Positions 1-8,808 are shown, numbered from the stretch's first letter. The stretch is DNA of 64,000 nucleotides from Paenirhodobacter populi (GCF_004022215.1 NZ_SAUZ01000012.1:102661-166660), one strand, 5' to 3'. The notes: generated from the sequence alone by a model not told the origin. Made by a program: numbers and translations.

Positions 1-370
1 TCATCCGGCAGGTCCGCAAACACCGTCGGCGGGAAAAAATAGCCCTCGCGGTTCAGCCGCTTGCCGCCACACAGCAGTCTGGCGCCCTTGGCCTCGGCGC
101 CCGCGGTCAAGGCCTCCAGCGCATCGACGCGGCGGTGGTCGGCAACGGGACCCATCTGCGCGTCGGGATCCATCCCGTCCCCCACGCGGATCGACCGGGC
201 CTTTTCAAGGAAGGCTTCGGTGAACGGCCGGCAAAGACTTTCAGCACGAAGAACCGGGTGGGCGCAGTGCAAACCTGCCCAGAATTGCGGTATTTCCGCG
301 TCGCACAGGCCAGCCCCGCCGCCACCGGATCGGCATCCTCGGCGACGATCATATCATCCCCCCAACGGCG
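1..370 (-). pseudogene. Aldehyde dehydrogenase remnant, truncated and frameshifted
   Basis: Reading leftward from about 370, the frame gives the family stretch around the catalytic cysteine (KYRNSGQVCTAPTRFFV). Near 235 the homology jumps to another frame, which continues EAFLEKARSIRVGDGMDPDA and runs off the window edge. The N-terminal half of the enzyme is missing, because the stop of the LysR gene lies only a few bases upstream. The motif fits NAD(P)-dependent succinate- or ketoglutarate-semialdehyde dehydrogenases, but the exact substrate cannot be read. No start codon or full fold remains, so it is called dead. It sits beside an opine/amino-acid catabolic operon and may once have served that pathway; that link is inference. 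Confidence 0.75.
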
Positions 371-376
371 GAAGCG

Positions 377-1270
377 CTACATTGCCCGCATGGAGACCTG
401 AGCCGCCGCCTGAAGTGCGCGTTCCAACTGGAATACGGCGGCCCGTTGCGGACGGCCCACTGGTTGTTCGAGGTAGTAATTGCCCGGCCCCGGCGTCCTC
501 GGGACCAGCGGGCAGACCTGCAGGCCCAGAGCCTTGGCCAGCGGCGCGCAGACGGGGTAATGGCCGATCGCCAGCCCCATGCCCTGACTGACCATGACGA
601 GCGCAAGAGGCGTCGTGTCGACGATCTCGATTCTGAGGTGCCGGTCCGGCATCGGTCCGAAATTGTGGTGGAGCAGCGCGGCCCAGCCCATCACATGCGG
701 GGCAAGGTCGAACAGCCGGAATGACGACAGCAGGTCGTCAAGGCTGTCGAGCCGGGCGACATCTTCCGCCCGTCCGAGGACCACATGGCTCATCCCCATC
801 AGCCAGCCCGGATGGCGCACCAGCCGCGGCTCATCGCCGAAGCGTATGGCCAGATCCGGCGCATCGCCCCGGCTGACCCCCTCCATGACGACATCGACAC
901 GGATCAAGGGATTGTCGCGCTCGAAATCGGCGATGACACGGGGTAGCCAGCTCATCGCCATCAGCTGACTGGCAAGCAGGGTGATCCGCTCGACACGCTG
1001 CCGCGCGAAGAGGAGGGAGGCCTTGCTTTCGATCGTCGCGAGGGACACCTGAACCGTGGGGAGGAAATCGCTTCCCTCGGTCGTCAGGGTCACGCGATTG
1101 GGCGCGCGCTCGAACAGCGGCCGGCCAAGCGAGGTTTCCAGCGCAAGGACCTGCTGGCTGACGGCGGCGGCCGACATGTTCAGCTCCTGCGCGGCTCTGG
1201 CGAAGCTCTGATGCCGTGCGGCAGCCTCGAACACGCGGAGCCAGTTCAGGGAGGGAATGAGCGATGACAT
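377..1270 (-). CDS. LysR-family transcriptional regulator, GcvA-like
   Basis: A 297-residue protein, the normal LysR length. The N-terminal winged helix-turn-helix spans about residues 6-65 (LNWLRVFEAAARHQSFARAA, then SAAAVSQQVLALE), followed by a substrate-binding-like effector domain at about 90-290. The opening IPSLNWLRVFEAA is typical of the GcvA/AmpR branch. It is transcribed away from the transporter-oxidase operon that starts at 1409, across a 138-base gap holding a LysR-type inverted repeat. It is therefore probably the inducer-responsive regulator of that operon, like OccR or NocR of opine operons. The inducer is not deducible. Confidence 0.9.
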   Translation of the reverse strand: MSSLIPSLNWLRVFEAAARHQSFARAAQELNMSAAAVSQQVLALETSLGRPLFERAPNRVTLTTEGSDFLPTVQVSLATIESKASLLFARQRVERITLLASQLMAMSWLPRVIADFERDNPLIRVDVVMEGVSRGDAPDLAIRFGDEPRLVRHPGWLMGMSHVVLGRAEDVARLDSLDDLLSSFRLFDLAPHVMGWAALLHHNFGPMPDRHLRIEIVDTTPLALVMVSQGMGLAIGHYPVCAPLAKALGLQVCPLVPRTPGPGNYYLEQPVGRPQRAAVFQLERALQAAAQVSMRAM

Positions 1271-1292
1271 CGGCTTTCAGCATAAGCTCAGC

Positions 1293-1307
1293 TTGGTCTC
1301 AGATCAA
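1293..1307. promoter_or_regulatory. LysR-type T-N11-A box
   Basis: TTGGTCTCAGATCAA is an imperfect 15-bp inverted repeat with the T-N11-A layout expected for a LysR recognition site; one base pair and the centre deviate from symmetry. It lies 23 bases upstream of the regulator start and about 100 bases upstream of the operon start, a good place for autoregulation plus activation of the divergent operon. Confidence 0.5.
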
Positions 1308-1310
1308 ACA

Positions 1311-1321
1311 GATACTGTATC
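1311..1321. promoter_or_regulatory. Short palindrome in the divergent promoter
   Basis: GATAC-T-GTATC is a perfect 5-bp inverted repeat around one base, four bases from the LysR box. It could be the second (activation) half of the regulator footprint. No consensus supports this beyond its symmetry and position. Confidence 0.3.
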
Positions 1322-1408
1322 CATAAACCTCGATCGAGCCGCTAAGGAAAAAGGGCTTCGGTCCGGACTGCCGGCCCGTCGACAAAACAAACAAAAGGAA
1401 ACAGGGAA

Positions 1409-2251
1409 ATGCTTGCACGTCACATGACGCTTGCGCTTGCGATTCTGCCTCTCATTGCCGGGGCGGCCGCCGCGCAGAACCTGCCGGAACGCATCACCAT
1501 CGCGACCGAGGGGGCCTATCCCCCGTGGAACTATTCTGCCGCCGACGGCTCTCTCGTCGGCTATGAGATCGACCTGATCCCGATCCTGTGTGAACGGATG
1601 AAGATCGAATGCACCGTGGTCGCGCAGGAATGGAACGGCATCATTCCCGGCCTGACCGTCGGGCGATACGACGCGATCATGGCCTCGATGGGCGTGACCG
1701 AGGAACGCACCAAGGTCGTCGCCTTCTCCCGGCCCTATGCCAAGGCGCCGAACGGATTTCTGGCGATGGGCGACACCAGCCTTGCGGAACTGCCGGATAC
1801 GGGTCTGTCCTTCGATCTGACGAATGCACCTGACGAGGCGTCCAGCGCCATCGACACGCTGAAGGCGGGTCTGGCCGGCAAGGTGATCGGCGTGCAGACC
1901 GGCTCGACCGCGGCGAGCTTCGTCTCGGAATATTTCAAGGGCCTGAACATCCGCGAATATCCGTCGTTCGAGCAGCTTGGCCTTGAACTCTCCGCCGGGC
2001 GCATCGACGTCGCCGTGGCCAATGTCACCGCCTTCAAGGCCGTCATCGACGCGAACCCGGCGCTGGTCTTCACCGGCCCGACCTTCTCGGGCGGGGTGCT
2101 GGGTATGGGCACGACCAACGTCGCCCTGCGCAAGGGTGACGACGCGCTGCGCGAGGCCTTCGACGATGCCATCACGGCGGTCAACGAGGATGGCACCAAC
2201 AAGGCGCTGACCGAAAAGTGGTTCGGCGTCGACATTTCCATCCACGAGTGA
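1409..2251 (+). CDS. ABC transporter periplasmic amino-acid/opine-binding protein
   Basis: A 280-residue secreted binding protein of SBP family 3. Residues 1-22 form a signal peptide (hydrophobic core ALAILPLIAGAAAA, cleavage before QNLPE). The mature part begins with the family pattern ERITIATEGAYPPWNY and contains GYEIDLIPILCERM and IDVAVANVTA. This is the branch binding lysine/arginine/ornithine and the opines octopine and nopaline. It is the first gene of the operon to 7498. A strong stem-loop follows its stop codon, which would keep binding-protein mRNA more abundant than the downstream genes. An opine or basic amino acid is the inferred ligand. Confidence 0.9.
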   Translation: MLARHMTLALAILPLIAGAAAAQNLPERITIATEGAYPPWNYSAADGSLVGYEIDLIPILCERMKIECTVVAQEWNGIIPGLTVGRYDAIMASMGVTEERTKVVAFSRPYAKAPNGFLAMGDTSLAELPDTGLSFDLTNAPDEASSAIDTLKAGLAGKVIGVQTGSTAASFVSEYFKGLNIREYPSFEQLGLELSAGRIDVAVANVTAFKAVIDANPALVFTGPTFSGGVLGMGTTNVALRKGDDALREAFDDAITAVNEDGTNKALTEKWFGVDISIHE

Positions 2252-2258
2252 CGCGGCC

Positions 2259-2280
2259 TCCCCTCCCTGCGGGGAGGGGA
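2259..2280 (+). terminator. Intercistronic stem-loop after the binding-protein gene
   Basis: CCCCTCCC and GGGAGGGG pair perfectly over eight bases around a TGCG loop, with a further T-A pair. There is no T run, and same-strand genes continue 55 bases later. It is more likely an mRNA-stabilising or attenuating hairpin than a full terminator. Confidence 0.5.
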
Positions 2281-2334
2281 CCTCCCCCCGGTCGCGTTGC
2301 TGCGATCCGACCCCATCCACAGACAGGTGCCGAC

Positions 2335-2637
2335 ATGTTTACGCCCATCGGGTCCGCCGAGGCGACGATAACCATTTTCATGGACGACACGCCGATCCCG
2401 GCCCGCCCGGGGGAGACGATCGCGGCATGCCTGCTGCGGGCCGGCCTGTCCCGCTTCCGCACCACGCCGGTCAGCGGGGCGCCGAGGCTGCCCTATTGCA
2501 TGATCGGGCATTGCTTCGACTGTCTGGTGGAGATCGACGGCGTCGGAAGCCGTCAGGCCTGCCTCTCGCCGGTCTCGGATGGGATGCGGGTCCGCACGCA
2601 GCAGGGCGCGGCCACGATCGACGGAGTCTCCCCGTGA
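2335..2637 (+). CDS. Small [2Fe-2S] subunit of an opine/amino-acid oxidase
   Basis: A 100-residue ferredoxin-like protein. Cysteines 55, 60, 63 and 76 (CMIGHCFDC, then QACLSP) give the C-x4-C-x2-C-x12-C pattern of a plant-type [2Fe-2S] cluster. The ATG at 2335 is preferred because upstream in-frame codons would run through the intercistronic hairpin. Its stop shares one base with the next start. In three-subunit FAD oxidases of the HcnABC, hydroxyproline-dehydrogenase and octopine/nopaline-oxidase group, this subunit relays electrons from the flavins. Here it precedes both flavin subunits. Confidence 0.85.
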   Translation: MFTPIGSAEATITIFMDDTPIPARPGETIAACLLRAGLSRFRTTPVSGAPRLPYCMIGHCFDCLVEIDGVGSRQACLSPVSDGMRVRTQQGAATIDGVSP

Positions 2638-4112
2638 TGAACGCCCTGTCCTTCGGAGCGCCCGCCGCCGATGCGGATGTGATCGTCATCGGGGCCGGCC
2701 CGGCCGGCATGTCGGCGGCCATCGACCTCGCGGCTGCCGGGAGGCGGGTCATCGTCCTCGACATGCAACCCGCGCCGGGCGGCCAGATCTTCCGCGCGCT
2801 CGAGGCGAATTTCGCGGATCCGGAAACCGGGGCGCTTCTGGCGGCGCTCGGCCCCGCCTACAGCGCGGGCAAGGCGCTGATGCAGGCCTTTCGCGCAACG
2901 CCGGGGATCGACTATCGGCCCGAGACGACGGTCTGGGACCTGCGCGCCGATGGCACGGTCGGCTGGCTCCGGGGCGGCGCGGCGGGCTATCTGCGCGCCC
3001 CGCAGGTCGTGCTTGCAAGCGGCGCGATGGAACGGCCGACGCCCTTTCCGGGCTGGACCCTGCCCGGCGTGATGACCGCCGGCGCGGTGCAGACGCTGAT
3101 CAAGGCCGGGCGCCTGAGGCCCGAGGGGCGCATCGTCCTTGCGGGCACGGGGCCGCTGATCTTCCTTCTGGCGGAACAGTTGCGACGCCTCGGCGTGAAG
3201 CCGGCGCTGATCGCGCGCACGGACCGCCTGCGCGACAAGATCGCCGCGCTGGCACAGCTGCGCCCCGCCGCCTTGCCCGCCGTCGTCAAGGGGCTGGACT
3301 GGCTCGCGCGTCTGCGGCTGGCGGGCATCCCGATGCGCACGGGCATCACCGAACTGGCGGCGAAAGGGACGGAGCGGGTCGAGGCCGTGAGCATGAAGGT
3401 CTCGGGCAAGACGCTGGACCTGCCCTGCGACCTGCTGGTGGTCCATGACGGCATCGTGCCCTCGGTCGATCTGGCGCATTGCGCCGGGCTGGCGCTCGAA
3501 TGGCGGGATTCGGAGGCAAGCTGGCGGCCGAGGACATCGCCCGATGGCCGGGCGGAGCTGGTGCCCGGGCCGTCCCTGACGGCAGGGCCGTGCCGCATCC
3601 GGATATCGGGCGATGCCCGGCGGATCGGCGGGGCCGAGGCCGCCATCGCGCATGGGCGGCATGTCGCGGCGGCGATCCTGGGGGCCGCGGCCTCGGACAC
3701 CGCCGCCGACGTCCGGCAAGCGATGGCCGCGCGGGGCTTCATCGACGCGGCCTTTCCGCCCGGACTGGCGAAACATCTGCCCGCTGACACAACCACCGTC
3801 TGCCGCTGCGAAGAGATCACCGCCGGCACGCTGCGCACACAGATCCGTGCCGGAGCGACCGAGATGAACCAGATCCGCGGGATCACGCGCTGCGGCATGG
3901 GGCCGTGTCAGGGGCGGAACTGCGCCGTCACATTGGCCCGCATCCTTGAAGCTGAATGTTCCGCGCCGCCCGTTCCCTTCCATGCCCGCCCCCCGGTTCG
4001 GCCGCTGCCGCTCGGCGCGCTGGCGGGTTTGACGGGGCTGGATCCTGAACTCGCGCAAGTCGTGTCGCTCGAAGACAAGCCCGTTGCCGCCGGAGATGAT
4101 GCCGATGAATAG
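2637..4112 (+). CDS. FAD-dependent oxidoreductase, opine oxidase subunit A-like
   Basis: A 491-residue protein. The dinucleotide-binding motif VIVIGAGPAG sits at residues 15-24, with a second nucleotide fold (RIVLAGTGPL) mid-protein. The C-terminal bacterioferredoxin-associated-ferredoxin-like [2Fe-2S] domain is at about 383-430 (VCRCEE, then CGMGPCQGRNC). This arrangement is that of OoxA/NoxA of Agrobacterium opine catabolism and of HcnB. It starts one base inside the stop of the small subunit and overlaps the next gene by eight bases, implying translational coupling of a complex. The substrate (opine versus D-hydroxyproline or another imino acid) cannot be told from sequence. Confidence 0.88.
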   Translation: MNALSFGAPAADADVIVIGAGPAGMSAAIDLAAAGRRVIVLDMQPAPGGQIFRALEANFADPETGALLAALGPAYSAGKALMQAFRATPGIDYRPETTVWDLRADGTVGWLRGGAAGYLRAPQVVLASGAMERPTPFPGWTLPGVMTAGAVQTLIKAGRLRPEGRIVLAGTGPLIFLLAEQLRRLGVKPALIARTDRLRDKIAALAQLRPAALPAVVKGLDWLARLRLAGIPMRTGITELAAKGTERVEAVSMKVSGKTLDLPCDLLVVHDGIVPSVDLAHCAGLALEWRDSEASWRPRTSPDGRAELVPGPSLTAGPCRIRISGDARRIGGAEAAIAHGRHVAAAILGAAASDTAADVRQAMAARGFIDAAFPPGLAKHLPADTTTVCRCEEITAGTLRTQIRAGATEMNQIRGITRCGMGPCQGRNCAVTLARILEAECSAPPVPFHARPPVRPLPLGALAGLTGLDPELAQVVSLEDKPVAAGDDADE

Positions 4113-5268
4113 TCCCTCGGACGTCCTGATCATCGGCGGCGGGCTGCATGGCTGCGCGGCCGCCCTGTTCCTCGCACGCGCGGGGCGCCGGGTGACGGTG
4201 ATCGAAAAGAACATCGCTGGACGCCATGCCTCCAGCGTGAATGCGGGCGGGCTCCGGCTGCTGATGCGCGACGTGCGGGAATATCCGCTTTCCCTCCGCG
4301 CGATGGAGATGTGGGAAAACCTCGCCGATATCGTCGGCGCGGAAGCGGCCGAAACTTGTGAGATCCGTCTGGGGGTCTCGCAGATCGCCGTGGCGATGGA
4401 GGCGGCGGAGCTGCAATGGATCCATGCCCGCGTGCAGGACATGCAGCGCCGCGGGATCCTGTCGGAAGAGGTCGTCGAGCCGCGGGAGCTGCACCGGCTC
4501 TTGCCGGGGCTCGCGCCCTCGGCCCTCGGCGGGCTCATCTCGCGGCGCGACGGGCATGCGAACCCGGCCAATGCCGCCCGCGCCTTCCGGCTGGCGGCCG
4601 AGGCGGCGGGGGTGCGCATCATCGAGGGCTGTTCCCTGCGCGACCTGACACCACAGGCCGCAGGGCATTGGCGCGCGGAAACGGATGCCGGGCCGATGGA
4701 GGCGGAACAGGTCGTCAACTGCGCCGGCGCATGGGGCGCGCAGGTGGCCGAGAGCGTGGGTGAAACCCTGCCGCTCGACGTTCTGGCGCTGTCGATGATG
4801 GTGACGGCCCGCGTCAAACCGCTCTTCGCGCCGGTGGTGATCGGCATCGACCAGCCGCTGTCGTTCAAGCAAAGCGCGGTCGGATCGCTCGTCATCGGCG
4901 GCGGCATATCGGGCAAGCCCTGCCTCGACCGCAACACCTCCTTCGTGGTGATGGACCGCATGGCGTCGAGCGCCGCCGCCACCGTCGCGGCCTTTCCGGC
5001 GCTGGCGCGGGTCCCCGTCGTGCGGACATGGACCGGGCTTGAAGGCAAAACACCGGACGGCATCTCGTTCATCGGCCCGAGCAGCCTGCACCCCGGCCTC
5101 TGGCATGTCTTCGGCTTCTGCGGCCACGGCTTCCAGCTCGCCCCCGCCGTGGGCGAGATCGTCGCGCAGTCGATCGTCACGGGCCGCCCCGATCCGCGGC
5201 TCGCCCCTTTCGCCACGGACCGTTTCGTCCGTCCCGATCACCGCCCGATGTCAAGGAGCTCCGCATGA
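4105..5268 (+). CDS. FAD-dependent oxidoreductase (DAO family), opine oxidase subunit B-like
   Basis: About 387 residues of the D-amino-acid-oxidase/glycine-oxidase fold. The N-terminal FAD motif VLIIGGGLHGCAAALFLARAG is followed by GRHASSVNAGGLR, and the C-terminal glycine-rich FAD loop is HVFGFCGHGFQLAPAVGE. The ATG at 4105 is chosen because GGAG lies at the right distance upstream; TTG and ATG codons just before it are alternatives. It pairs with the preceding subunit as in OoxB/NoxB or HcnC, and would carry the site that oxidises the secondary amine. The stop overlaps the next start. Confidence 0.88.
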   Translation: MNSPSDVLIIGGGLHGCAAALFLARAGRRVTVIEKNIAGRHASSVNAGGLRLLMRDVREYPLSLRAMEMWENLADIVGAEAAETCEIRLGVSQIAVAMEAAELQWIHARVQDMQRRGILSEEVVEPRELHRLLPGLAPSALGGLISRRDGHANPANAARAFRLAAEAAGVRIIEGCSLRDLTPQAAGHWRAETDAGPMEAEQVVNCAGAWGAQVAESVGETLPLDVLALSMMVTARVKPLFAPVVIGIDQPLSFKQSAVGSLVIGGGISGKPCLDRNTSFVVMDRMASSAAATVAAFPALARVPVVRTWTGLEGKTPDGISFIGPSSLHPGLWHVFGFCGHGFQLAPAVGEIVAQSIVTGRPDPRLAPFATDRFVRPDHRPMSRSSA

Positions 5269-5978
5269 CGCCAGGCACTTTTGAACTACTGGGCTTCGGA
5301 CCGCAGGGATGGGGATTCCTGCTGCTGAAAGCCGCCGGAACGACCATCGCCGCCGCGATCTGCGGCTTCTTTCTGGGAAGCCTGTTCGGGCTTCTCGGCG
5401 CGGCCCTGAAACTTTCGTCCCTGCTCGCCCCGAGGATGATCGGCCAGTTCTACACCACGATCTTCCGTGGCGTGCCGGAGATTCTCATCGTCTATCTGCT
5501 GTTCTTCGGCGGAAGCGTCGCCGTGACGCAGGTGATGAACCTTGGCGGCTTTCCCGGATTTTACTCGCTGCCGGTGTTCGTCATCGGCGTGATCGCCATC
5601 GGCCTCGTCTCCGGCGCCTATCAGACCGAGGCCTACCGGTCGGCCTTCCTGCGCCTCAATCGCGGCCAGATCGAGGCGGGCGCCGCCTGCGGCATGCCGC
5701 GGCACCTGCTGCTGCGCCGGATCATCGCACCGCAGACCCTGCGCTTCGCGCTGCCCGCGCTCGGCAACATCTGGCAATCGGTGCTCAAGGAAACCTCGCT
5801 GCTTTCCGTCATCGGATTGACCGAGCTGTTGCGTCAGGCCGGCACGGCGGCCGGTTCCACCCGCCAGCCGCTGCTGTTCTACGGGATCGCCGCCATCCTG
5901 TTCCTGATCATCGGACGCATGACCGGCGCGGCCCTCGGCGGGCTGGAACGCCATCTCGCAAAACCGTGGAGCCGCTAG
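5265..5978 (+). CDS. ABC transporter permease, His/Glu/opine type (OccQ-like)
   Basis: A 237-residue inner-membrane permease with about five membrane segments. The cytoplasmic ATPase-contact (EAA) loop reads YRSAFLRLNRGQIEAGAACG, then IIAPQTLRFALPALGN. The N-terminal part (TIAAAICGFFLGSLFGLL) and the FRGVPEILIVYLLFFGG segment match the polar amino-acid/opine permease family. The ATG overlaps the stop of the preceding flavoprotein gene (ATGA). It forms a heterodimer with the next permease. Confidence 0.92.
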   Translation: MTPGTFELLGFGPQGWGFLLLKAAGTTIAAAICGFFLGSLFGLLGAALKLSSLLAPRMIGQFYTTIFRGVPEILIVYLLFFGGSVAVTQVMNLGGFPGFYSLPVFVIGVIAIGLVSGAYQTEAYRSAFLRLNRGQIEAGAACGMPRHLLLRRIIAPQTLRFALPALGNIWQSVLKETSLLSVIGLTELLRQAGTAAGSTRQPLLFYGIAAILFLIIGRMTGAALGGLERHLAKPWSR

Positions 5979-5980
5979 TC

Positions 5981-6673
5981 ATGGATTGGCCCTTTCTCAT
6001 CGACGTCGCGCGCCAGCTCCTGTCGGGCGTTCCGCTCACCCTGCAACTCGCCGGTTCCGGCCTTCTGGCGGGGGGCGTGCTGGCCGTGCTGGTCGCCTCC
6101 GCCGCCGCCAGCGGGATCGCCCCCCTGCGGTGGATCGCGCTCGCCCATGTCGAGGTGTTTCGCGGCACCCCGCTGCTGGTGCAGATCTTTCTCATCTACT
6201 ACGGCCTCGGCCAGATCCCCGAGCTGCGGGACTCCTTCCTCTGGCCGTTCCTGCGCGAGCCCTACTGGTGCGCGATCCTGGCGCTGGCGCTGAACACCTC
6301 GGCCTATACCGCCGAGATCATCCGGGGCGCGCTGCAGGCCGTACCGGAAGGTGAGGTCGAGGCCGCGCGCGCTGCCGGCATGTCGGGGGTCCTGCTGCGC
6401 CGCCGGATCACCTGGCCCATCGCCCTGCGCCACGGCATCGCCCTTTACGGCAGCGAGGTCATCCTCATGGTCAAGGCGACCTCGCTCGCCAGCGTGATCA
6501 CCGTGGCCGAGGTCACCAACATCTCCTACCGGCTGATTTCCTCGACCTATCGCGCGCTTGAGGTCTTCGTCGTCGCCGGTGCGATCTATCTGGCGCTGAC
6601 CTTCCTCGTCAGCCTGGCCGTCGCCCTGGTCGAACGGCGGCTGAACGCCCATCACGCCCATCGCCGCACCTGA
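5981..6673 (+). CDS. ABC transporter permease, His/Glu/opine type (OccM-like)
   Basis: A 230-residue permease, the partner of the preceding gene, beginning two bases after its stop. It shows the family sequence FRGTPLLVQIFLIYYGLGQ and the EAA loop AEIIRGALQAVPEGEVEAAR, with RRRITWPIALRHGIALYGSE after it. About five membrane helices are expected. Paired small permeases plus one ATPase and one family 3 binding protein make a complete polar amino-acid-type importer. Confidence 0.92.
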   Translation: MDWPFLIDVARQLLSGVPLTLQLAGSGLLAGGVLAVLVASAAASGIAPLRWIALAHVEVFRGTPLLVQIFLIYYGLGQIPELRDSFLWPFLREPYWCAILALALNTSAYTAEIIRGALQAVPEGEVEAARAAGMSGVLLRRRITWPIALRHGIALYGSEVILMVKATSLASVITVAEVTNISYRLISSTYRALEVFVVAGAIYLALTFLVSLAVALVERRLNAHHAHRRT

Positions 6674-6697
6674 ACCCCCCACAGGATTGGAAATGCC

Positions 6698-7498
6698 ATG
6701 ACTTCCCCCATGCAAGCAAACACCGCGAATACGAGCCCGGTCATCGCGACCGAGGGCCTGCGCAAGCACTTCGGAACCGTCGAGGTCCTGAAAGGGATAG
6801 ATTTCAGCGCGAGGGATGGCGAGGTCATCTCGATCCTCGGCGCCTCGGGTTCGGGAAAATCGACATTCCTGCGCTGCCTCAATCTTCTGGAAATGCCGTC
6901 GGCGGGCCGGCTGCACATCTTTGGCGAAGAGGTCGGGCTGCGGGCCGGCAAGGACAGGCTGCGGATCGCCAATCGCCGGCAGGTCGATCGTCTGCGCACG
7001 CAGGTGGCGATGGTCTTCCAGAACTTCTGCCTCTGGAGCCACATGACCGTGCTCGAAAACCTGATGGAGGCGCCCGTCCACGTGCAGGGGCGCAGCCGGG
7101 CCGAGATCCGGGAAGAGGCGGAGGCCATGCTGGCGCGCGTCGGCCTGACCGCGCGGCGCGATGCCTATCCGGCGCAGCTTTCCGGCGGGCAGCAGCAGCG
7201 CGCCGCGATCGCGCGGGCGCTGGTCATGAAGCCGCGGGTGCTGCTGTTCGACGAACCGACCTCCGCGCTCGACCCGGAACTGGTCGGCGAGGTGCTGAAG
7301 GTCATGCGCGATCTGGCGGACGAAGGGCGGACGATGCTCATCGTGACGCATGAGATGGCCTTCGCGCGCGACGTCTCAAGCCGGATCCTGTTTCTCGACC
7401 AGGGGCAGATCGGCGCCGAGGGCACGCCGCAACAGCTCTTCGGTGGCGGCCACAACCCGAGGTTCGACCAGTTCGTTTCCCGGTTCAATCAGGGCTGA
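6698..7498 (+). CDS. ABC transporter ATP-binding protein, HisP/OccP-like
   Basis: A 266-residue ATPase. Walker A GASGSGKS is at about residue 48, the Q-loop is VAMVFQNF, the signature [15 protein letters not shown] is at about 157, Walker B VLLFDEP is at about 180 and the switch histidine is in THEMAFARD. The long insert [20 protein letters not shown] before the Q-loop is typical of the HisP/OccP branch. It is the last recognisable gene of the opine-type operon. Decayed mobile-element DNA begins about 170 bases downstream, so any further catabolic genes may have been lost. Confidence 0.93.
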   Translation: MTSPMQANTANTSPVIATEGLRKHFGTVEVLKGIDFSARDGEVISILGASGSGKSTFLRCLNLLEMPSAGRLHIFGEEVGLRAGKDRLRIANRRQVDRLRTQVAMVFQNFCLWSHMTVLENLMEAPVHVQGRSRAEIREEAEAMLARVGLTARRDAYPAQLSGGQQQRAAIARALVMKPRVLLFDEPTSALDPELVGEVLKVMRDLADEGRTMLIVTHEMAFARDVSSRILFLDQGQIGAEGTPQQLFGGGHNPRFDQFVSRFNQG

Positions 7499-7666
7499 AG
7501 CGATGATTTGCCGTCGCGTCGCTGGATGATGATTGCGTCGCATGCGGTGGCTGCCGGAGCGACGCTGGAAGAGATTTTCCAGCTTGTCCCTGCTCCGCTG
7601 AAGGCGGAAAGCCGGATAGATCCCGGCGGGACAGCAACCCGATGCAAGGGCTGCAACAGCGGCTTG

Positions 7667-8267
7667 TCAGATCACTATCTGGAGCGAATGTCGGTATCGG
7701 TAGCTGCACGCCCCCGCAACTACCGTTTCAGGCATGCCCGCGGATAACACCGCGGGTTTTGTCGTTTTGGACGCCTTTCCAATAGCTTGCCGATCGGTCC
7801 ATTCGAGGATCGTCCGCAGTTCGCCATGCAATGTGGCGTAGATTTCCCACATTCTGGGCCGGAGTGAGCACGATCTTCTCGATCAGCATCCGCAAAGCCT
7901 CGGCCGCCTGCGGCCGTTCGTCGGGTCGGGCCAGCGCTCCGGTGAGGACCGCGACCATCTTCGCATAGACCGCCGATGCGCTCGGTAGGATGTCCGGCCC
8001 ATCATCCGGCCCATCGGCCAAAAGCTCCGCCAGTTCCTTCTTGCGCGCTTCCAGCTCCGTCATCTCGCCCTTCATGCTCTCATGGAGCATGCCGGCCTTG
8101 ATCGCCTCGATGATGCCCCTGATCTGCTTCCCGACCTTCACCAGTTCCGCCTTCCAGGCGTCGCCGTTCGAGTGGCGCTCCCGGTTCAGCCGGTTGGTCT
8201 CCTCGGCATAGGCGCGCATGGCCTCGGCGGCGATCTCGGGCGACATCATCCTGTTCTTGAGGCCGGC
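7667..8267 (-). pseudogene. C-terminal remnant of a large serine recombinase
   Basis: Reading leftward from 8267, the coiled-coil/zinc-ribbon tail of large serine recombinases is recognisable: [20 protein letters not shown], later [20 protein letters not shown], then [10 protein letters not shown] one-base shift near 7850 moves homology into another frame ([15 protein letters not shown], then ETVVAGA) ending at 7667. The catalytic N-terminal domain is absent: the IS3-family element begins exactly where the fragment starts. It is the relic of an integrated element or phage whose 5' part was deleted or displaced. Confidence 0.7.
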
Positions 8268-8294
8268 TGACGTGCCACTGAACCTTCTTCCAGC
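8268..8294. repeat. IS3-family terminal inverted repeat, left (orfB side)
   Basis: It starts TGACGTGCCACTGAACC and matches the reverse complement of 9548-9574 at about 22 of 27 positions. It defines the exact left boundary, because the serine recombinase homology stops at the preceding base. Confidence 0.8.
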
Positions 8295-8717
8295 GGCGAT
8301 TAGAGCCTCGTCTGTTACTGTCACGCCCTGAGGCGCGGGATGAGCAACCGGATTGGCGGTTGCGGCGAGAAGCCCGGCGAAGGCCGCCGGGGTTTGATAG
8401 CCACGCGAGGAGTGGGGCCTCGTCGTATTGGGATCCTCCACCCATTCGACGATGGCACTGCGGGCATGGGCGAGGCCGGAGAACAGGATCTCGTTCAAGA
8501 GCTCATCGCGCATCCGCCCATTGAAGCTCTCGACAGAGCCATTCTGCATCGGCTTGCCGGGCGCGATATCGTGCCGCTCGACACGATGATCCTTCGACCA
8601 GGTCAGGATCGCGTTCGAAGTGAGCTCCGTGCTGTGATCGGACACGATCATCCCCGGTTTGCTGCGACGATCGATCAGGTCGGTCAGTTTCCGAGCAACA
8701 CGCCTGCCGGAGATCGA

Positions 8718-8760
8718 GGGTGAGCCATCGAGCCGCCATCGGTTCGAGGCCGATGGTAAA
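8718..8760 (-). repeat. Hairpin insert, copy A (in IS3 orfB)
   Basis: On the minus strand: arm CCATCGG, loop CCTCGAA, arm CCGATGG (plus-strand 8736-8756), then CGGCTCGATGGCTCACC. The OrfB frame jumps from CLAAIP to SISGRRV across it, leaving roughly 37 extra bases compared with an uninterrupted frame. The loop reads TTCGAGG on the other strand. The tail repeats a second arm (TCGATGG) that can also pair with the first arm. Confidence 0.65.
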
Positions 8761-8808
8761 CGGGATTGCGGCAAGACATTCCCGCGTCACGTCATCGACG
8801 ATGTTCAG

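Noticed and set aside
2553..5216. Very long open frame on the minus strand, antisense to the oxidase genes
   Set aside because: It has no recognisable domain and is rich in Arg, Ala, Pro and Gly; GC-rich codon bias on the plus strand explains the lack of stops. The plus-strand genes carry clear FAD and Fe-S motifs.
7499..7666. Possible gene after the opine ABC ATPase
   Set aside because: A plus-strand frame of 79 codons exists, but it has no family resemblance or ribosome-binding site and runs into the recombinase relic.
8736..8756. tRNA T-arm (loop TTCGAGG resembles the T-loop)
   Set aside because: The stem is seven bases, and no acceptor, D or anticodon arm surrounds it. Other copies change the stem freely. 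It is treated as a hairpin insert instead.
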